This document shows, piece after piece, positions 15,506 to 23,080 of a DNA stretch of 29,211 nucleotides. The stretch lies in assembly GCA_964388495.1 (NCBI GenBank), contig CAYMAT010000013.1:1-29211 (forward strand), read 5' to 3'. Source of the DNA: CAYMAT01 sp964388495 (lineage in GTDB: Bacteria > Patescibacteriota > Gracilibacteria > Peribacterales > Peribacteraceae). The notes beneath the pieces are model-generated. The model was not told where the DNA came from and ran no database searches. It saw nothing but the letters and a program-made list of their open reading frames with translations. Both the position numbers and the translations under genes were made by a program. The stretch's first letter is position 1. Every line of letters begins with the position of its first letter.

Positions 15506-15559
15506 AAAAGATTCTCCGCAATCCTGACCTCACCATAAAGGGCACGATGCGGAGAATCT
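15506..15559 (-). terminator. Long-loop hairpin downstream of rsmE
   Basis: On the minus strand AGATTCTCCGCA and TGCGGAGAATCT form a perfect 12-bp stem (15548-15559 with 15509-15520) around a 27-nt loop, followed by TTTT. A smaller 7-bp hairpin, ACGCAGG/CCTGCGT, precedes it at 15584-15602. Likely the terminator of the rsmE operon, or a folded 5' leader of the zinc-ribbon gene. Confidence 0.5.
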
Positions 15560-15610
15560 ATATTCGGCTAGCTTTCAAGGATCACGCAGGGGACTCCTGC
15601 GTAATTGACG

Positions 15611-16312
15611 TTATATCACTTTATTACAATATATGAAAGATGCCACAATAGCTGCTGTTTCGCCTCTTAAAGTCAATTTACCAAGTCCTGCAACAATACA
15701 GGCCTTTTCCCGAGCAAACGTCGCTTCTGCTTCCGTCCAGCCGCCTTCCGGGCCGATAAAAAGCAGAGTCCGCTGGACGGACGGTGGGACGGTCGGATGG
15801 GCGGATTCCCCGGCGCCGGTGTGGAAAAAGAATTTGGTGCCATCGAGTTTCAAGGCATCCGCAAACTGCATCGGTTCATGAATCACGGGAATCCTTGCGC
15901 GCCCGCTCTGTTCGGCTGCCTCCTTGGCGATCGCACGGAGGCGTTCCATCTTGACCCCCGTCTTCACCGTGCGCTCCGCAATGAGGGGGATGATCTCGCT
16001 GACCCCGCACTCCGTCGCCTTCTGCACCACCAGTTCAAAGTTCTCACGCTTGAGGATGCTGCAGCAGAGCGTCACGTGGCGAGAGGGCTCCGTGTCCACG
16101 GGTCGCTTTTCCGCAACCTTCACACGGAGGGTTTTGGCATCCAGGGATTCGATAACGCACGTGGCCTCCGCGCCCCTTCCGTCCACCAGGATCAATTGAT
16201 CCCCGGGCGTGAGGCGCAGAACCTTGCCGAGCTGGTGACAGAGCTCCGGATCGGACACTGCGGCTGCAGTGCGCGACAGATCGGTATCCACAATGAACCT
16301 GTGCAGACGCAT
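15611..16312 (-). CDS. rsmE: 16S rRNA m3U1498 methyltransferase
   Basis: 233 residues, normal for RsmE, a SPOUT-class SAM-dependent enzyme that methylates N3 of U1498 in 16S rRNA. It begins MRLHRFIV, followed by a PUA-like N-terminal domain (HQLGKVLRLTPGDQLILVDGRG). The trefoil-knot domain has KRENFELVVQKATECGVSEIIPL, AAEQSGRARIP, FIGPEGGWTEAE and LGKLTLRGETAAI, all standard RsmE landmarks. The open frame continues upstream into the antisense of the neighbouring gene. The true start is the ATG at 16312, two bases after the DsbA-like gene stop, so the two are translationally coupled. Confidence 0.95.
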   Translation of the reverse strand: MRLHRFIVDTDLSRTAAAVSDPELCHQLGKVLRLTPGDQLILVDGRGAEATCVIESLDAKTLRVKVAEKRPVDTEPSRHVTLCCSILKRENFELVVQKATECGVSEIIPLIAERTVKTGVKMERLRAIAKEAAEQSGRARIPVIHEPMQFADALKLDGTKFFFHTGAGESAHPTVPPSVQRTLLFIGPEGGWTEAEATFAREKACIVAGLGKLTLRGETAAIVASFIYCNKVI

Positions 16313-16314
16313 GG

Positions 16315-17874
16315 TCAGCGGAGGATCGCGTCCAGCTGGGCCTTGAGCTCCTCGTACGGAACCGCGCCCATCACCTGCACGCGCTTGCCGGTGCGGTGGT
16401 TGATGAGGATAGAGGTGGGCGTGCCGTTGATGCCGGCGGTTTCCCCCGCCTTCGCCTGCGCGTCGATGAGGATCTGGAACGTGTGCGCCTGCATGCAGGT
16501 CTGGTAGGCAGCCGGGTCTTTGGGCAAAGCCAGGGCGGCAATATCGCTGTCCGTCCAGTCCGCTACATCCGTGCTGCTGCCGTACACGGCGTCCACAAAG
16601 CTCCAGAAGGCGGAGCTGCCAGCCTGCGCCCCCACGCACTCCGCGGCGTTGCTGAGCGTGTTGGCGTTGTTGTGGAAGGAGAGGGGGAAATGGCGGAACA
16701 CCACGTTGACGCGTCCCGGGTAATCCTTGAGCGCCTGGTTCAGCTCGGCATGGAACTGCTTGCAGAAGGGGCACTGCAGGTCGGCGTATTCCACAATGGT
16801 GACCGTGGCATTGGCGTCTCCCCTGTAGTAATCCGCATTACTGATGTCCGGGACATTGGTGCCTTCCGGCAGCGACGCCGCGCTGCTGCTATTGAGAGAC
16901 CGGCGGTTGAAACGCGTGGCCTGGCACTCTCCGTTCCGGATCTGCGCCAATGTGCAGTTGGGCGATGCCGTCGGCTGTTCTTCCTGCCCGTCGGGGCCAA
17001 AGTCATTCCCGTAATAGTCGTTCATCCAAGAATCGTCCGCGGAGGAAGAGCTGCCGTCATCCACGGGCATGGAGAAATCCGGAACATCGGGAAGGCCAAG
17101 GAAGGGCAGGGAAGAGGTATCCACGGCGCCCGCCGGGACTTGCACCGTTACGGGGGAACTGCGGCGTGTGGCGGTGAGTGTCCCCGTGATACCGGCATCC
17201 ACGGTCTCCGCGGCAAAATCCACTGCGGTCTTGATGGGGCGGTTGTCGCGGTCCAGCGTCACTGTAACGGTGAGGGCGATGCGCGGGACGGACTGCTGCG
17301 GGACCAGTTCCGTGATGTTGCGCAGCTCGCGGGAAAGTTCCCGTGCAGCGTCGCGCGTGAGGATCAACGTGTAGAGCGTGTTGCCCACGCTGTCCGTTTT
17401 GACGGAATCCAAACGCAGATACTGCGCAAATTCCATGGCTTGCGATTCATCGGACGTGGCCAGCTCCCCGTCCATGACGTCGCTCATGATCCATTTCTTT
17501 CCCGTCGCCTGCAGCGCAGCGGTGATGAACTCGTTCTCCATTTTTCCCGTCACGCTCTGGATCATGACGTACATCTTTTTCTCCACCATGCGTGTTTCCA
17601 GTTTGGCGCGCAGCGTGTTGCCCTGGTTGGCCACGTCCACCGTGATCTTGGCTGCACTTCGCGAATTCTCATCTTTCTGTCCGCTGCCCGTGAGCCACAG
17701 GGAGGCCCAGTATCCCTGGTAATGCCCGTGGAATTCTCCGCGGAAATCAAAAGGGAGTCCGTGCGACTGGGTCACGGCTGTACTGAGGATGTCGGTGGGT
17801 TCCGCGAACTGCGCCTGGGCCGCAACCGGGGCCAGAAGCGCCAGAGTGGAAAGGGCACTGATGAGCTTGCGCAT
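16315..17874 (-). CDS. Exported two-domain protein with a C-terminal DsbA-like thioredoxin fold
   Basis: 519 residues. Signal peptide 1-22 (MRKLISALSTLALLAPVAAQAQ). Residues about 25-280 form an unassigned beta-rich domain that reads like a lipoprotein-carrier or LppX/LolA-type fold (FRGEFHGHYQGYWASLWLTGSG, NTLRAKLETRMVEKKMYVMIQS). An acidic, serine-bearing linker follows (DDGSSSSADD). The C-terminal domain (about 340-519) is DsbA/DSBA-oxidoreductase-like, with the redox site CPFC (368-371) in EYADLQCPFCKQFH and the cis-proline region INGTPTSILIN. It should form or shuffle disulfides outside the membrane. It is coupled to rsmE downstream. The ATG at 17874 opens the signal peptide; no Shine-Dalgarno is visible. 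The cysteine-pair protein encoded at 23510-24562 is a possible client. Confidence 0.9.
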   Translation of the reverse strand: MRKLISALSTLALLAPVAAQAQFAEPTDILSTAVTQSHGLPFDFRGEFHGHYQGYWASLWLTGSGQKDENSRSAAKITVDVANQGNTLRAKLETRMVEKKMYVMIQSVTGKMENEFITAALQATGKKWIMSDVMDGELATSDESQAMEFAQYLRLDSVKTDSVGNTLYTLILTRDAARELSRELRNITELVPQQSVPRIALTVTVTLDRDNRPIKTAVDFAAETVDAGITGTLTATRRSSPVTVQVPAGAVDTSSLPFLGLPDVPDFSMPVDDGSSSSADDSWMNDYYGNDFGPDGQEEQPTASPNCTLAQIRNGECQATRFNRRSLNSSSAASLPEGTNVPDISNADYYRGDANATVTIVEYADLQCPFCKQFHAELNQALKDYPGRVNVVFRHFPLSFHNNANTLSNAAECVGAQAGSSAFWSFVDAVYGSSTDVADWTDSDIAALALPKDPAAYQTCMQAHTFQILIDAQAKAGETAGINGTPTSILINHRTGKRVQVMGAVPYEELKAQLDAILR

Positions 17875-17938
17875 GAAAAGGGGAGGAAAGTGTCCCCAGT
17901 GTACGGGAAGTGCGATATCCTGCACACCGTCCTTCTCT

Positions 17939-18469
17939 ATGCGAACCCTCCCTTTTTTCCTCTGTTCGGCCGTTATTCTTGCTTCCTGCGTTCCCGCAGC
18001 CCCGGCCGGAGTGGCCCCCGCGTATCCGCCTCCCGCGCAGACGGGCGCGGTGGTGCCGCCGCGGTCCCCGTCCGCATCCGTTCCCTATACTGCATCCACG
18101 CCGTGGGATCCGGATCTGACGCCGGAGCAATTGGAGATTCTCAAGGAGGAAGGAACCGAAACCCCCTTCACCAGTGCGCTTCTCAACGAGCATCGTGCCG
18201 GCACGTTTGTCTCCGCCGACTGCGGGGAGCCGGTCTTCCGCAGCGAGCAGAAGTTCGATTCCGGAACCGGCTGGCCCAGCTTTTGGGCCCCCATCACTCC
18301 GGACGCCGTGGTGGAAGTCCCGGACAATTCCCTGGGCATAACGCGGACGGAAATCAAAAGCAAATGCGGGGGGCACCTGGGGCACGTGTTCAACGACGGA
18401 CCCAGGCCCACGGGTCTGCGGTACTGCATGAACGGCTTGGCGCTCCGCTTCATTCCCGATCAGCAGTAA
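17939..18469 (+). CDS. msrB: Peptide-methionine (R)-S-oxide reductase, lipoprotein form
   Basis: 176 residues. It starts with a lipoprotein signal, MRTLPFFLCSAVILASC, lipobox LASC with Cys 17, followed by a proline-rich linker. The MsrB domain (about 60-176) contains EEGTETPFTSALL, FRSEQKFDSGTGWPSFW, HLGHVFNDGPRPTGLRYCMN and the catalytic Cys 163. It reduces methionine-R-sulfoxide in oxidised proteins, here on the outer face of the membrane. Most MsrB proteins have two CxxC pairs binding zinc; here each is reduced to one cysteine (Cys 95 in SADCGEP, Cys 143 in KSKCGGH), so the zinc site is probably lost. One of them may be the resolving cysteine. The gene is divergent from the DsbA-like gene, with 64 bases between the starts. 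Confidence 0.93.
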   Translation: MRTLPFFLCSAVILASCVPAAPAGVAPAYPPPAQTGAVVPPRSPSASVPYTASTPWDPDLTPEQLEILKEEGTETPFTSALLNEHRAGTFVSADCGEPVFRSEQKFDSGTGWPSFWAPITPDAVVEVPDNSLGITRTEIKSKCGGHLGHVFNDGPRPTGLRYCMNGLALRFIPDQQ

Positions 18470-18502
18470 CCGGGCGATCTGGTGAAAAGGAACGGAGACT
18501 GA

Positions 18503-18508
18503 TAGCGT
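18503..18508 (+). promoter_or_regulatory. Possible -10 box before the 18516 gene
   Basis: TAGCGT ends seven bases before ATG 18516, the same spacing as several other starts in this window. No clear -35 box. The gene may also be read through from msrB, whose stop is 46 bases upstream. Confidence 0.25.
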
Positions 18509-18515
18509 TTGCTCC

Positions 18516-19217
18516 ATGCCCGCTGTCGAAATATTTTCCTACGTGCCACTGTGGCTTTTTGTCCTGGCGCTCTCCGCCGTAGTCGCCTTGCTGGAAATCC
18601 AGATTGAAGGCGGCAACGGGTGGGCCGCGTGCCTGCCCTCATGGCGCGTGCAGAGCCCGTGGCTCAAGCGCCTCCTCAACGGCAAAGACCTGACGGGATA
18701 CCACTTCTACCTGAGCTTGGAACTGCTTTTCTTCTTCCATTTCCCCGCCGTGTTTGTCCGGTGGACGCCGGCATTGGAATTCACCATCTTCAGCGCGTAC
18801 TTCGCGTTCACGGCATGTGAGGATTTCCTGTGGTTCGTGTTCAATCCGCACTTTGGCTGGAGGAAGTTTACGCGCGGGAATATCGCGTGGTTTTCCCGCT
18901 GGGCGGGGCCGTTCCCCATCGACTATTATTTCTGGCTTTTCCTCAGCGCGGCGTGCGCGTGGCTGAGCGGATTTGTCTCTGTGCAGAACACACTCACCCT
19001 GCCCCTGCAGACGGAGCATCTCCTGGAGTGGGGGATGGGGTTCCTGTTCTTCTGCGGATTCGCTTTCCTCATGATCATCGTCACGGGCCCTTACATTCGC
19101 GCCTTCCAGAAAAAAGATTTGGGCAATCATCCGGGGCACCCGGGCAGCTGCGTGCGCCCCGCGCACGTGCCGGGGCAGATGGTGAAAGCGGTTATAGAGA
19201 ACGTGCAGGGCAAATGA
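18516..19217 (+). CDS. Conserved-looking polytopic membrane protein of unknown function
   Basis: 233 residues with about five hydrophobic segments: VPLWLFVLALSAVVALLEIQI, YLSLELLFFFHFPAVFV, FTIFSAYFAFTACEDFLWFVF, IDYYFWLFLSAACAWLSGFV and WGMGFLFFCGFAFLMIIV. A polar loop GGNGWAACLPSWR follows the first segment, and charged, aromatic motifs (FNPHFGWRKFTRGNIAWF) lie between segments three and four. The tail is hydrophilic and histidine-containing. I know no named family with certainty. Tryptophan, histidine and acidic residues near the membrane face would be compatible with an enzyme or carrier, but nothing specific is shown. It is convergent with the methyltransferase gene, with 25 bases between the stops. 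Confidence 0.82.
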   Translation: MPAVEIFSYVPLWLFVLALSAVVALLEIQIEGGNGWAACLPSWRVQSPWLKRLLNGKDLTGYHFYLSLELLFFFHFPAVFVRWTPALEFTIFSAYFAFTACEDFLWFVFNPHFGWRKFTRGNIAWFSRWAGPFPIDYYFWLFLSAACAWLSGFVSVQNTLTLPLQTEHLLEWGMGFLFFCGFAFLMIIVTGPYIRAFQKKDLGNHPGHPGSCVRPAHVPGQMVKAVIENVQGK

Positions 19218-19242
19218 CCCCCGTCGTTTCGTGCCGGCTCAG

Positions 19243-19914
19243 CTATTTTTCAAAAACACAGAGATGGCTATCGGGACCGTTTTCAATTTTCCCTAATAAT
19301 TCCGGCGGCAATATTTTGGAAAATTTCTTTCCAAAAAAAAGTATGTGCATACGAAGATGCTGCATGTCCGAGTTCTGCAAAACGACCCCCGGAGTCCGTA
19401 GCGCGTGGAAGCTCTTCTCTCCTCTTTTGGCGATATCCCATACATCGTTGTTATCGATGCTCACGTAATCTGCATAGATCACGTCAAAGGAGGTCCCTGG
19501 AAAGTCCGATGCAAACTCCGCATGGGGAACTCTGGATTTGGCGATGGCGAGCGCGGCTTGGTTGGTATCAATACCCGTGAGTGACACTTTGTTCTTCAGC
19601 AAGCTACTCACCACATGCAGATCCACACCGGTACCGCAGCCGTCTTCTGCAACTGCAAGATTCTGTTCAGGCCTTTTTTGGAGATACGAAATAAGGTGCG
19701 ATAAAAATTTCACGCGTGGACCGAAATATTTCTCTTTCATCAAGACAGCGTCCGTGGCCCGTGCGTAAATCTCTTGTCTCATCGCATTCACACTGTTCGT
19801 TTTCTCCGCGGATTCTATCAACTCATTCACGTGGGTATCCGCGAGCTCCGCGCACGTGGGGTGGTAGTGAATAGAACGGAGGCATTCTTCGATATGCGTC
19901 TCTAAAGAGGCCAT
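19243..19914 (-). CDS. Class I SAM-dependent methyltransferase, substrate unknown
   Basis: 223 residues. The N-terminal 80 residues are helical (THIEECLRSIHYHPTCAELADTHVNELIE). The Rossmann core then follows: motif I VAEDGCGTGVDLHVV, motif II acidic end LTGIDTNQAALAIAKSR, and a motif IV-like strand FDVIYADYVSIDN. The end, DSHLCVFEK, is a last beta strand. No signal peptide. The substrate cannot be told; the fold is used for small molecules, RNA and proteins. Composition is slightly more AT-rich than the neighbours. It has its own promoter on the minus strand. Confidence 0.85.
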   Translation of the reverse strand: MASLETHIEECLRSIHYHPTCAELADTHVNELIESAEKTNSVNAMRQEIYARATDAVLMKEKYFGPRVKFLSHLISYLQKRPEQNLAVAEDGCGTGVDLHVVSSLLKNKVSLTGIDTNQAALAIAKSRVPHAEFASDFPGTSFDVIYADYVSIDNNDVWDIAKRGEKSFHALRTPGVVLQNSDMQHLRMHILFFGKKFSKILPPELLGKIENGPDSHLCVFEK

Positions 19915-19938
19915 ACAAGAGAAAAAATAAGATAATAA

Positions 19939-19966
19939 TTTATATTATAAAACAAATATTTGTCAA
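19939..19966 (-). promoter_or_regulatory. Promoter of the class I methyltransferase gene
   Basis: On the minus strand: perfect TTGACA (19966-19961), 16-bp spacer, TATAAA (19944-19939). ATG 19914 is 24 bases further, giving a leader of about 18 bases without a Shine-Dalgarno. Confidence 0.65.
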
Positions 19967-20012
19967 TATACCCATCATCTTCATTCCTGAGGGTTTCATT
20001 CATATGTTTTCC

Positions 20013-20759
20013 TCACTTATACAGCAGCAACGCCGGTTGCGTGTGTACCACAACGCGGCACACGTACGGGCCGTTGCAGGGGGTGTCATCTACCTGGATG
20101 CCCGGCGCCAGATCCCTGCCGTATTGCATGCCTTGCGCCTGGACAAAGAGCGGATCGGTCTTCAAAAATCCCACAGCCAGGGACGCGTCACTGGCAAGCA
20201 GCCTGCCCTGCAGCACAAAGCGTTGCGTGGTATCGCGGCGGAGGACGGTATCGATATTGGTGAACGCGAGAATATCCGCCGATGACGTTGCGTAGGCAAC
20301 AGGCGCAAGAGTGCCGTCGGCATTCACCATGTTCAGTGTGTATTGAGTTCCGGACGAAAGATCTCCTTGTTCCGCATGGAACTTCACCGTGGAGAATACG
20401 ATGTCTTCATTTCCTGCGGTCGCGTCAAACGCAAGCAGTGTATACGGAACAGTCCCGACGATCTGCTGCGACGCCCCCATGCCCACCTGGTCTATCTGCA
20501 GCACTCCGCGGACGGGGGTTCCGGTGTACGAATACGACGAAGACGAAGAGGCGCGGCGCGAGGGTTTCTGGCGAGTGGCGGAGGAGATCGCTGAGGAAGA
20601 TGAAGAGGACGAGGCAGATCCCATCTTCCGCAATCGCTCTGCTTTCCTTTGTTCAATGTGCTGGGCCAGTGTGGGAGAAGTGGTAACAGGCGCACTCATG
20701 GCCGCGGAGACGGGCCAAATTATGATGAAGCCGAGGATGACGCTCGCGATTTTTCGCAT
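20013..20759 (-). CDS. Exported serine-tract protein of unknown function
   Basis: 248 residues. Signal peptide about 1-23 (KIASVILGFIIIWPVSAAMSA). A charged helix (LAQHIEQRKAERLRKMG) leads into a serine-rich linker SASSSSSSSAISS and RRASSSSSYSYTGTP. The remainder (about 85-248) is a beta-rich domain: GVLQIDQVGMGASQQIVGTVPYTLLAFDATAGNEDIVFSTVKFH up to QVDDTPCNGPYVCRVVVHTQP. Its rhythm recalls immunoglobulin-like surface domains, but no family is recognised. The start is secure: AGGAG lies four bases upstream (20768-20764), and a promoter precedes it. Confidence 0.83.
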   Translation of the reverse strand: MRKIASVILGFIIIWPVSAAMSAPVTTSPTLAQHIEQRKAERLRKMGSASSSSSSSAISSATRQKPSRRASSSSSYSYTGTPVRGVLQIDQVGMGASQQIVGTVPYTLLAFDATAGNEDIVFSTVKFHAEQGDLSSGTQYTLNMVNADGTLAPVAYATSSADILAFTNIDTVLRRDTTQRFVLQGRLLASDASLAVGFLKTDPLFVQAQGMQYGRDLAPGIQVDDTPCNGPYVCRVVVHTQPALLLYK

Positions 20760-20777
20760 AACTCTCCTAGAGAAGGA

Positions 20778-20807
20778 ATTATCGCAGAGTAAATCCAGAA
20801 AGCCCAA
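20778..20807 (-). promoter_or_regulatory. Promoter of the 20759 gene
   Basis: On the minus strand: TTGGGC (20807-20802), 18-bp spacer, GATAAT (20783-20778). Transcription near 20771 leaves a leader that carries the AGGAG ribosome site. Confidence 0.5.
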
Positions 20808-20866
20808 TAATGAATGGAGTTTTTTTGGCTATGTACAGTGTCTTGAATTGGAAAGAATGGCTCCCC

Positions 20867-21012
20867 GATTCAGACGTTATTCTAAAACTTTTGGCTGATA
20901 TGGACTATTGGTATCGCATTAATCAAAAGCTGAGTTTAATTCAATTTATAAAGAATCAGTCACTAATTCTAAATTCACTAGAACTTAGACTCTAGCCAGT
21001 TAAAAACGTGAG
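20867..21012. other. AT-rich stretch without a supported gene
   Basis: Between the left repeat and the first island gene I see no gene, terminator or strong promoter pair. Only short frames without start signals occur. Confidence 0.4.
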
Positions 21013-21018
21013 TAGAAT
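21013..21018 (+). promoter_or_regulatory. -10 box directly before the first island gene
   Basis: TAGAAT ends six bases before ATG 21025, which would place the transcript start exactly on the ATG. No convincing -35 box is seen. Confidence 0.4.
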
Positions 21019-21024
21019 GTGTGT

Positions 21025-21900
21025 ATGGCTACAATTGAAATGACCCCAGAACTACGCGCTGAAATTATTAAAGAATGGAGGGAAGATGTTTCTAAACGTC
21101 CATCAAGAAAGAAGCATATTCACGCTCTTAGGAAGGAAATTCGAAAAACTATCCATGAGCATAGAAAGCAAAGAAAAATATGGATTATCAGAGTGGGAAG
21201 CGAAGCAGGAAACAAGGCGCACCAGCTTCTGCAAACTTTAATGTTTCGTTCTATGGAATTGATGGATTCGGCCGAAAATGATATTCGGAAAGGTCGATTA
21301 CTATCTGCAATTTCTTCTGCTCGCAGTCACTATGAGGTAACAGGCACAGTGGCTTACCTTCTACTGACGCTCAGGCAGTATGCGAAAGATGAAGTTACAG
21401 CAGAAAAAGTCTTAGAAGTACTCGCAGGACTTACTATCGGAGTTGGGCCAAAAACCAGAGAAGAATATCCGAGTATCAATGTCACAAGTATTCATGTGAA
21501 TAAGCGGATTGAAGCTTTAGATAAAACGGGGTACTTCCCAGAAAGCGACGATGCTTTCCAGAAATTTTACGGTGACCTCTGTGAATTTGTTCATATTAAC
21601 TATAGCGCGACACACATGACCCTACGCTACGAAGCGGATGGCAGTATTTGTCTTTATGACTATGACAAAGTATTAGAACACGCAGAGCAGGTAGCCATGA
21701 AACTATCCGTTAGCGGCCATATGTTTCTATGGTTTTTCAAAGAGAGTATGCACATCTTGGCTCAGAAAGAAAAAATTCCACCAATGAAGGCAATGCCACA
21801 TTTCTCTTTTACTCTTCAGCGAATTTATGCAGAAAATTATTTAAAATGGTTACTTCTTCTAAAGCGATTCGGTCTCTGGAGTCCAAAGAAAAAATCCTGA
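21025..21900 (+). CDS. Hypothetical protein, all-helical, first gene of the AT-rich island
   Basis: 291 residues. The N-terminal 50 residues are basic (ELRAEIIKEWREDVSKRPSRKKHIHALRKEIRK). A helical core follows: LLQTLMFRSMELMDSAENDIRKGRLLSAISSARSHYE. Residues 185-194, LCEFVHINYS, followed by a short beta stretch (MTLRYEADGSICLYDY), resemble the FxHxNY signature I associate with helical HEPN-like domain proteins of unknown role. I cannot confirm that family. There is no signal peptide and no membrane segment. The ATG at 21025 is preferred over the GTG at 21019 because a -10 box abuts the GTG. The next gene follows after 40 bases in the same direction, so they may act together. Codon use is AT-rich compared with both flanks. 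Confidence 0.82.
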   Translation: MATIEMTPELRAEIIKEWREDVSKRPSRKKHIHALRKEIRKTIHEHRKQRKIWIIRVGSEAGNKAHQLLQTLMFRSMELMDSAENDIRKGRLLSAISSARSHYEVTGTVAYLLLTLRQYAKDEVTAEKVLEVLAGLTIGVGPKTREEYPSINVTSIHVNKRIEALDKTGYFPESDDAFQKFYGDLCEFVHINYSATHMTLRYEADGSICLYDYDKVLEHAEQVAMKLSVSGHMFLWFFKESMHILAQKEKIPPMKAMPHFSFTLQRIYAENYLKWLLLLKRFGLWSPKKKS

Positions 21901-21940
21901 GTACTCACGTATTTGGCCTTAGATTGGTATCATCTAGTTT

Positions 21941-22717
21941 ATGCCATCTTCGCAGTTAATTTTGGATTACTTTAAAAGCATCGATTTCTCGATATGGAAC
22001 AAGAAAATTAACTTTTGCATGGACCAAATTATTAAGCTTAAAACTGATGATTCAAGGAAGAAGTATCACATAGAATTGTATGCAACTTATCTTCAGTTAA
22101 TTGAGATATTTTGTCGGAATTCATTTGCCATCTCGGAAGAGAAAATGGACTACTTATTTGCTGAAGTTTGTAAGTCCATTACTGATAAGGCAGAAGAGCA
22201 ATTCAAAGATTTAGAGTTCATGAATTTTATTTTGGACAATTACATTTTTGGACTGGTAAACAAATCTTCGATTAATAACTATGAAGCGAAAAGGGCATTG
22301 TATGAGCGGGTTTTGCCTGAATCGGTGGTGAAGGATTACTGCAAACATTTTCAATTTATAAATGCATATAAACACGGAAGCCGTGTTTATGGCTCTGGTA
22401 GTAAGTCTTTATTTTTTAAAAAAGAGGGTTCTGAAGAAAAAGTCTTGCTGAAGGAATTCAACTCGCATGTTTGTTGTTTTTATTCCGAAGGTAAGAAAGA
22501 TGAGAAACAGTTATATAAAATGGAAATCTTCTTTAACTGGCAGAATGTTGGTATGAAGTCATTAATGTTGGCTAGTGCCTTGGAAAACATACAGAAAGTT
22601 TATCTTGGGCAGGGCACTGGTCTATCTCTGGCGCACTATTTCGTTACTGACCATGAAATGTACATCCGCAACAGTGGGCGCGGCACCCGCATCGTTCCTA
22701 TCAATGACATTAAATAA
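21941..22717 (+). CDS. Hypothetical protein, second gene of the AT-rich island
   Basis: 258 residues, unrecognised. The first 135 residues look helical (LYATYLQLIEIFCRNSFAI, EEKMDYLFAEVCKSITDKAEEQFKD). Residues 136-148, FQFINAYKHGSRV, form a conserved-looking motif of the N-x-x-KHG type, seen in several helical HEPN-like or abortive-infection-type proteins; the assignment is tentative. The C-terminal half alternates beta strands (KVLLKEFNSHVCCFYSE, YKMEIFFNWQNVGMKSLML) and ends RNSGRGTRIVPINDIK. It is probably transcribed with the gene 40 bases upstream. Its stop lies 22 bases before the tRNA-Asn 3' end. Confidence 0.8.
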   Translation: MPSSQLILDYFKSIDFSIWNKKINFCMDQIIKLKTDDSRKKYHIELYATYLQLIEIFCRNSFAISEEKMDYLFAEVCKSITDKAEEQFKDLEFMNFILDNYIFGLVNKSSINNYEAKRALYERVLPESVVKDYCKHFQFINAYKHGSRVYGSGSKSLFFKKEGSEEKVLLKEFNSHVCCFYSEGKKDEKQLYKMEIFFNWQNVGMKSLMLASALENIQKVYLGQGTGLSLAHYFVTDHEMYIRNSGRGTRIVPINDIK

Positions 22718-22739
22718 TTTGATTATAATAAGCGAGATA

Positions 22740-22814
22740 TGGCTCCCCCGGTAGGATTCGAACCTACGACCTTGTCGTTAACAGCGACCTGCTCTACCGC
22801 TGAGCTACAGGGGA
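22740..22814 (-). tRNA. tRNA-Asn (anticodon GUU)
   Basis: Read on the minus strand it folds into a full cloverleaf: acceptor arm TCCCCTG with CGGGGGA, D-arm GCTC...GAGC, anticodon loop CTGTTAA, T-arm GTAGG-TTCGAAT-CCTAC. The anticodon GTT decodes asparagine. The discriminator is G, and CCA is encoded (TGG at 22740-22742 on the plus strand). The first anticodon-stem pair is mismatched. The gene's GUU anticodon makes the tRNA a substrate for queuosine synthesis. Confidence 0.95.
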
Positions 22815-23065
22815 ACGATGGCATGAGTGGCAAAACCTGGCGGTTTTTCCCCTCATGGACATCCCTTTTCCCTACAGTGTGTGCCTCCAGACAGGCAGAG
22901 CCTGTCTTCGGCACGGGATGTTTGAAAAGAAAATAACCGGAGGCTTGGCGCAAAGAACGTGTACCACGGCGAAGTCGGAGACGAAGCCGGGCTGGCGCAG
23001 TATACGGAAAGAGAACCCCACGTGCCACCCCTCATTTTTGCCTTTCGTGCAGAAAAACCAGGGCC
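22815..23065. other. Intergenic region between tRNA-Asn and the 23081 gene
   Basis: No gene is supported. It must contain the tRNA promoter on the minus strand, but I see no convincing -10/-35 pair. AGACAGGC (22889-22896) and GCCTGTCT (22900-22907) form a perfect 8-bp hairpin with a 3-nt loop. Confidence 0.4.
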
Positions 23066-23071
23066 TACACT
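23066..23071 (+). promoter_or_regulatory. -10 box before the 23081 gene
   Basis: TACACT ends nine bases before ATG 23081, matching the start-proximal -10 pattern of this window. No good -35 is visible. Confidence 0.35.
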
Positions 23072-23080
23072 GTGCCTCAT

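Larger units (their letters stand above)
20857..22748. mobile_element. Candidate small genomic island at tRNA-Asn
   Basis: An AT-rich block with two unknown genes lies directly downstream of the 3' end of tRNA-Asn, the usual integration point of islands. ATGGCTCCCC, which includes the tRNA CCA end and acceptor bases (22739-22748), recurs exactly at 20857-20866 on the other side, in the same orientation. No integrase is present, so if this was an island it is a remnant or a non-autonomous cargo. Confidence 0.35.

Noticed and set aside
16313..16774. N-terminal extension of the rsmE reading frame
   Set aside because: The extension is the out-of-frame reading of the DsbA-like gene; RsmE proteins begin at MRLHRF.
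16396..18582. A 728-codon plus-strand open frame
   Set aside because: It runs antisense through the DsbA-like gene and out of frame across msrB; composition is biased by the GC-rich core and it has no domain.
22739..22936. Plus-strand open frame starting MAPPVGFEPTTLSLTATCSTAELQG
   Set aside because: It is the antisense translation of tRNA-Asn, a well-known false ORF pattern.
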